Shown here: one piece after another, positions 59,725-64,000 of the stretch
How the letters are laid out: every line of letters starts with the position of its first letter
How positions within the stretch are numbered: the first letter of the stretch is position 1
Assembly: GCA_026826555.1 (NCBI GenBank)
Contig: JAKSZT010054573.1
Coordinates: 1,889,470 to 1,953,469 of the forward strand
Length of the DNA stretch: 64,000 nucleotides
Direction of reading: 5' to 3'
Source: Tolypeutes matacus
Lineage: Eukaryota > Chordata > Mammalia > Cingulata > Chlamyphoridae
Made by a program: the position numbers and the translations under genes
The notes under the pieces: model-generated
What the model saw: only the letters and a program-made list of their open reading frames with translations
What the model was told of the DNA's origin: nothing
The model's database searches: none

Positions 59725-61920
59725 TAAAGCCTGATATGCCCCCTTTGTTCAAGTACAGAAAAAATTTTATTTATAATATACTCATTAGCATTATTTTCAG
59801 GAAACCCCAAAATGCTTTATGTAAGAAATATCATAGTCTGAGGAAGATAAAACACTAAGATTAAATGAACAGACAGCATTCTGCCAATACAGACACAGTT
59901 CAAAATACAAAGGTTTTGTGTATGTATTTGTCCTGGATTGGTACATGGTCTTTGGTAAGATACAATGTCTGAATTACGTAGAGGGAATTTGTCAACAGCT
60001 GTACTGTATGCAGATACTATTTACCTGTTTATGGTTTTTTTTTTTTTTTCCTTCAAAAGTATGCAGTCTGGTCATGTGCCTGCTTAGCTAATTAGGCATT
60101 AGGAAGTTGACAGATGTGTTACTGCTCAACTGAAAAATGGTATATCACTCCAAGGTTCTTGGACTTTAAATATATAAATATTTAACTATATAAATACATA
60201 GATAGAGTCTCTCATTCTATTCTATGGTCTTGGGGACCCATGGCCAAATTAAATTTACGTGTGCCAGTGCCCAAATCCTAAAACAGGTTTGAAAGAATTC
60301 CATCTAAATTTGAGTTATTTTCCGGATAGTTTCACTTGCTTGCTAACGATGCCATACTGACTTTAACACAAATACGGAAACTAGCAGTCGTATCGCATGG
60401 GCTCTTACAGCCCGTGAGATGTGAGGCAGACCACATTTTAAATTAAATTTAAAATTAAATATTTTCCAAATATTTGCATTTATTATTCATTATATCTCAC
60501 ATAGCTCAGATTTTAAATCTAAATTTTTTCACTGAAATTTAAAGAGAGAAAAAATATAAGCATATGGATGTTTTGTTTTTTCAAATTAGGAATACTTTCC
60601 CAAAATGTTTTAAATTTCACCCAAGGGTAAATAGTAGTTTGTCTCCTTACATAAACTCAGCTTTTCACAGTCACGGAAATGGTGACTGAGAGAGTTACTA
60701 CAAAAGCCAAGTTGGGGAGCAGACATTTCTCTCCCGCTCTCCTTATCCATCACCTCCATCCCACCCCACGCCCCTCTGGGTATAACTGCAGCGTTTCATT
60801 CCCAGCGAAGGTGATTCCTAGCACAGGATGGGCAAAGCCATTTGACCTATCTGACAGCACGGCCCTTTCGCAAAGAGGCGCAATTCTCAAAGGGACTGGA
60901 GAGAGGCGACGTCCAGGAGCGAGGGCTCAGGCCAAGCACTTGGATGTTGCAGTTAGGTCCAAAGACAAGACAGGATTCTTCTACGAGGCTAATTTTAGGG
61001 CCACTGCCATCATTTCTGGGCACGTCCTGTCTCCCTTCCTGAGCTGGCACACCCAGGAATAGCTATTATGGAGTCAGCCTGCTCTGTGCTTTCCTGGATG
61101 ATGTATCCTTTCACCACGACCTCGCCAACGCACGCGGATTTCATGACTGTCATAAAAGGCAGTCCATCGGATGTGACACAAATGAAAATTCACAGGGAAA
61201 TATGGTGCTTTCCCAGTACCCACCTGCAGCATGATGGTCCTTCAACGTGACTGGGAGAGAAAAACCATTTAGTGGCCAGCTCTTCGTGGTGGTGGAATAT
61301 TTATGAGTTAGCCATTGTGGTAGGGCCGGGGTGGGACATCTACACAAAGTAAGTGCTGCCCCAGCAGCTCCCGCAGTGGCCCTTCTAACGGTGTCCTAGT
61401 CTGACACCAAGAGACTATCGAGACTCATCCAGATGCACACGTCTCACTTACCTCTTACCTGAACTTGTAAAGATGGTCCTTCAGGGACGTATTTGCATCT
61501 AGTGTTCATCAAACCTCACACAGCTCAAATTTAGGTTTTCATTTAAATCCCTTTGTGTGTCTTTAATCCCAACATTAATAGCATTATCTGGAGTTGTTTC
61601 TTTTCATCTACCTGCACATTCGACGAGCGTGTCCTCTTTGCTTTAGCCAATTTTCTACAAAGGTGAGATGGTGGTGAGGAACCAGTAGCAGTGTTTGGGA
61701 GCCCACACTCCAGCTTTGACTTCGATGCATTTCTCAGGACCCTTGAGATTTGTTCAGCTTCAAGCAAATGTGTATCCAGCTCACATGTTCTTTTGGCTTG
61801 TCCACAAGGAGGCAGCAAGGTATTGTGGAAATGGCTTTGGTTTCCCACCTTGGAGCTGGAAGATGTTACCCCAGAGAGTTAGCCTCTCTGACCCTCGGTC
61901 TCCTCACCCATGCAATGGGG
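59725..61920. other. Intergenic DNA, no gene seen
   Basis: AT-rich on the left, with a T15 run at 60035-60049 and AT-rich palindromic sequence near 60435-60470. The frame at 60679-61062 (127 codons) overlaps frames on both strands and has no recognisable product. Confidence 0.4.
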
Positions 61921-61924
61921 AAGG

Positions 61925-62160
61925 TAGTGATAACTAATAGCAAGCAGTTACTGAAAACTTATCACATGCAAGGCACCATGTAAAGAGCTTGGCCTGCATT
62001 TAGTTTTCAGTAATTTTATCCACACAAAGAGTATTTCAAGCAGCTCTTATCATTGTCCCTATCATCTAGATAAGAAGCTGAGACTTGGGGAAGTTAATTA
62101 ATGCATTTGAGTTCCCACAGCCAAGAAGCTGGGATCTGAATGTAAATCTCCCCACTCCAG
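61925..62160 (-). mobile_element. MIR SINE
   Basis: 'gcaaggcaccatgtaaagag', 'aagaagctgagacttgggga' and 'gctgggatctgaatgtaaat' follow MIR in reverse. Confidence 0.7.
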
Positions 62161-62164
62161 AACT

Positions 62165-62960
62165 CTGATTTGCAGGATTGTGGAAGGAATCCAGACAGTG
62201 ACTGTAAAATTCCTGGCATAGGAGAGGGGCTTGAGAGATGGTGAATGCTATTGTCAGGGACAAATGGGACGCTTTCTGCCAATCACTTTTCTGAAATCCA
62301 GATATAACATGACAACAATTTCTGTGGACTGCCAGTCATGCATCCAGAAAAGGAGCTGAGGAGAATTCTTCAAATGTGGATTTAGTGAACCCATGCTGAC
62401 TTTTAACAAGCGCACAAAGCGTCTGTTTAAGTACCCCTTCTGGAATTTGGCCAAGGGTTTGATAACTATGTCACTTTTATCAGTTATTTACTGTTATTTA
62501 CTCTGTTGAGGGAAATTCCCTTTGGAAAGACACCAGGAGAATGCTATTAGCAGATAGTGGACATTCTATAGGGCACATGCCTTGGTTTCCCCCCAAAAAG
62601 TCAATGGCATGGGAAAAAAAAGTTAGGGAGGGGATGAAAAGTTAAAAAACAAAAAGATAAATTTTAACTTTGGGTCAGACTCTGTTATCAGCTTGGAATA
62701 TGGGTAGAGTGAAGAAAGGCCCCTACCCTAACTAACTTTTAGTCCTCATCCAAATCCTTCATCTTACATGAAACCAGAATTTCATCTGGAAAGCTTCCCG
62801 ACTTCCCTTTGCTAGCTCAAGCTAAGCGATAACTACACTATTTTAAACTTTGAAAAAAAATAAAAGCAATCCAAGAACCTATTCATAAATCAACATCAGA
62901 GAAACCCTAATTAAAGGCATTCTGGAAAAGAGCTGTGCTCTTCAAAAATATCGGTATCAC
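62165..62960. other. Intergenic DNA, no gene seen
   Basis: No notable frame or confident repeat. Confidence 0.4.
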
Positions 62961-63189
62961 TGCTAAGGGTTGAATTGTGTCTCTCCAAAAGCTGTGACTC
63001 CCAGAACCTCAGAATGTGACTTTATTTGGAAACAGGGTCATTGCAGATAGAATTAGTTAAGATGAAGCTATAGTGGAGTAAAGTTGAGCCCTAATCCATT
63101 ATGACTGGAGTCCTTAAAGGAAGAGGAGAGACACAGGGACACACAGGGGATAAGAAGGTAGCCATGCCATGGCAAAGCCAGAGACTGAA

Positions 63190-63785
63190 GTGCTGCAGCC
63201 TCAAGCCAAGGAGAGCCAAGCATTGCTGCAGAGCTGGAAGAGGCTGCAGCCACAAGCCAAGCAGTGCCAGGCATTGCCAGCAGAGCTGGAANNNNNNNNN
63301 NAGGCTGCAGCCACAAGCCGAGGAAGAGGCTGCAGCCACAAGCCAAGGAGTGCTGGGCATTGCAGCAGAGCTGGAAGAGGCTGCAGCTGCAAGCCAAGGA
63401 AGAGGCTGTAGCTGCAAGCCAAGGAGTCCTGGGCATTCAGCAGAGCTGGAACAGGCTGCAGCTGCAAGCCAAGCAGTGCCAGGCATTGCCAGCAGAGCTG
63501 GAAGAGGCTGCAGCTGCAAGCCGAGGAAGAGGCTGCAGCCACAGGCCAAGGAAGAGGCTGCAGCCACAGGCCAAGGAAGAGGCTCCAGCCACAAGCCAAG
63601 GAAGAGGCTGCAGCCACAAGCCAAGGAGTGCTAGGCACTGCAGAAGAACTGGAAGAGCCTGTAGCCACAAGCCAAGGAAGAGGCTGCAGGCACAAGCCAA
63701 GGAGAGCCAGGCATATGCCACAGAAGCTGGAAGAGGCTGCAGCCACAAGCCAGAGAGCCAGACACTGCAGCAGAGCTGGAAGAGG
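63190..63785 (+). repeat. 25 bp minisatellite (gaagaggctgcagccaca..) inside LTR
   Basis: The unit gaagaggctgcagccacaag + ccaag is 25 bp (starts at 63551, 63576 and 63601 exactly). It alternates with a unit of about 51 bp that adds a 26 bp insert, gagtgctgggcattgcagca + gagctg. The units lack stop codons in every frame, so open frames of 110-196 codons run in all directions. A 10-base N gap (63292-63301) lies inside, so array length in this assembly is uncertain. Confidence 0.95.
63292..63301. other. Assembly gap (10 N)
   Basis: Ten N bases inside the minisatellite. Probably an unresolved repeat length rather than a known 10 bp gap. Confidence 0.95.
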
Positions 63786-64000
63786 CAGGATGGACTCTTC
63801 CCTACAGGTCTTAGAGCATGTGGCCCTGTCAACACCATGATTTCAGACTTCTAACTTTCAGTATATTAAATTTCTGTGTTTTTTTTTTAAGCCGCCCAGT
63901 TGGTGCCCACTTCCCCTAGCATTAACAACTCCCATCGTCACGGCGCATTTGTCACATTAAGAAACCAACACTGCTCATTAGTATTGATGGGACTTCAGAC

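Larger units (their letters stand above)
62965..63901 (+). mobile_element. MaLR-type LTR with expanded interior
   Basis: The left arm 'gggttgaattgtgtctctcc', 'cctcagaatgtgactttatt', 'tggaaacagggtcattgcag' and 'ccctaatccattatgactgg', and the right arm 'caacaccatgatttcagact', 'aaatttctgtg' and 'aagccgcccagt', are the two ends of a MaLR-type LTR. In between, where such LTRs carry one short 'caagccaaggagag' segment, this copy carries about 600 bp of tandem repeats. Confidence 0.75.

Noticed and set aside
63101..63854. Several frames of 110-196 codons on both strands
   Set aside because: They are by-products of a stop-free 25/51 bp tandem repeat and contain an N gap. Not genes.

Overview
The window looks like nuclear, non-coding DNA of a placental mammal, most probably an armadillo or close xenarthran relative. 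The taxonomic clue is two full tRNA-derived SINEs of the armadillo DAS type (20643-20830, minus; 44886-45066, plus). Both carry internal pol III boxes, an A-rich tail and perfect 14-15 bp target-site duplications. Older repeats shared by all placentals (MIR, L2, MER5, MER20, L1M, MaLR and ERV-L LTRs) fill much of the rest. No intact protein-coding gene and no convincing exon was found. The open frames in the window are short, lack coding character, or belong to mobile elements and tandem repeats.

Layout. 0-13 kb: L1M 3' ends, three MER20 copies, an L1/HAL1-like 5' region with A21, a small CpG-enriched patch and MIR copies. 13-20.6 kb: mostly repeat-poor AT-rich DNA. 20.6-23 kb: a DAS-SINE inserted in an L1M fragment, then an L1M 3' UTR. 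23-36 kb: mostly unique sequence with MIR, MER5, MER20 and a TCTA-type microsatellite. 36-42 kb: two solo LTRs and two related L1 3' UTRs. 43.4-44.3 kb: a diverged minisatellite of about 32 bp units with higher-order order. 44.9 kb: the second DAS-SINE. 46.2-46.5 kb: a decayed histone H3 pseudogene. 48.9-52.9 kb: an antisense L1 with ORF1 and ORF2 remnants, an internal deletion and a triplicated 3' module. 55.6-59.7 kb: an ERV-L (class III) provirus. 63.0-63.9 kb: a MaLR-type LTR whose interior has expanded into a 25 bp minisatellite.

The most interesting object is the ERV-L provirus. Its outer ends are flanked by an identical 5 bp duplication (CCAGG). Inside, the 5' LTR is reduced to about 16 bp, a gag segment lies inverted, and pol runs rightward from mid reverse transcriptase through RNase H, integrase and dUTPase to a 3' LTR. 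All copies are broken, and nothing here suggests an active system. No new multi-gene system was found. The novelty is structural: element rearrangement and tandem-repeat birth.
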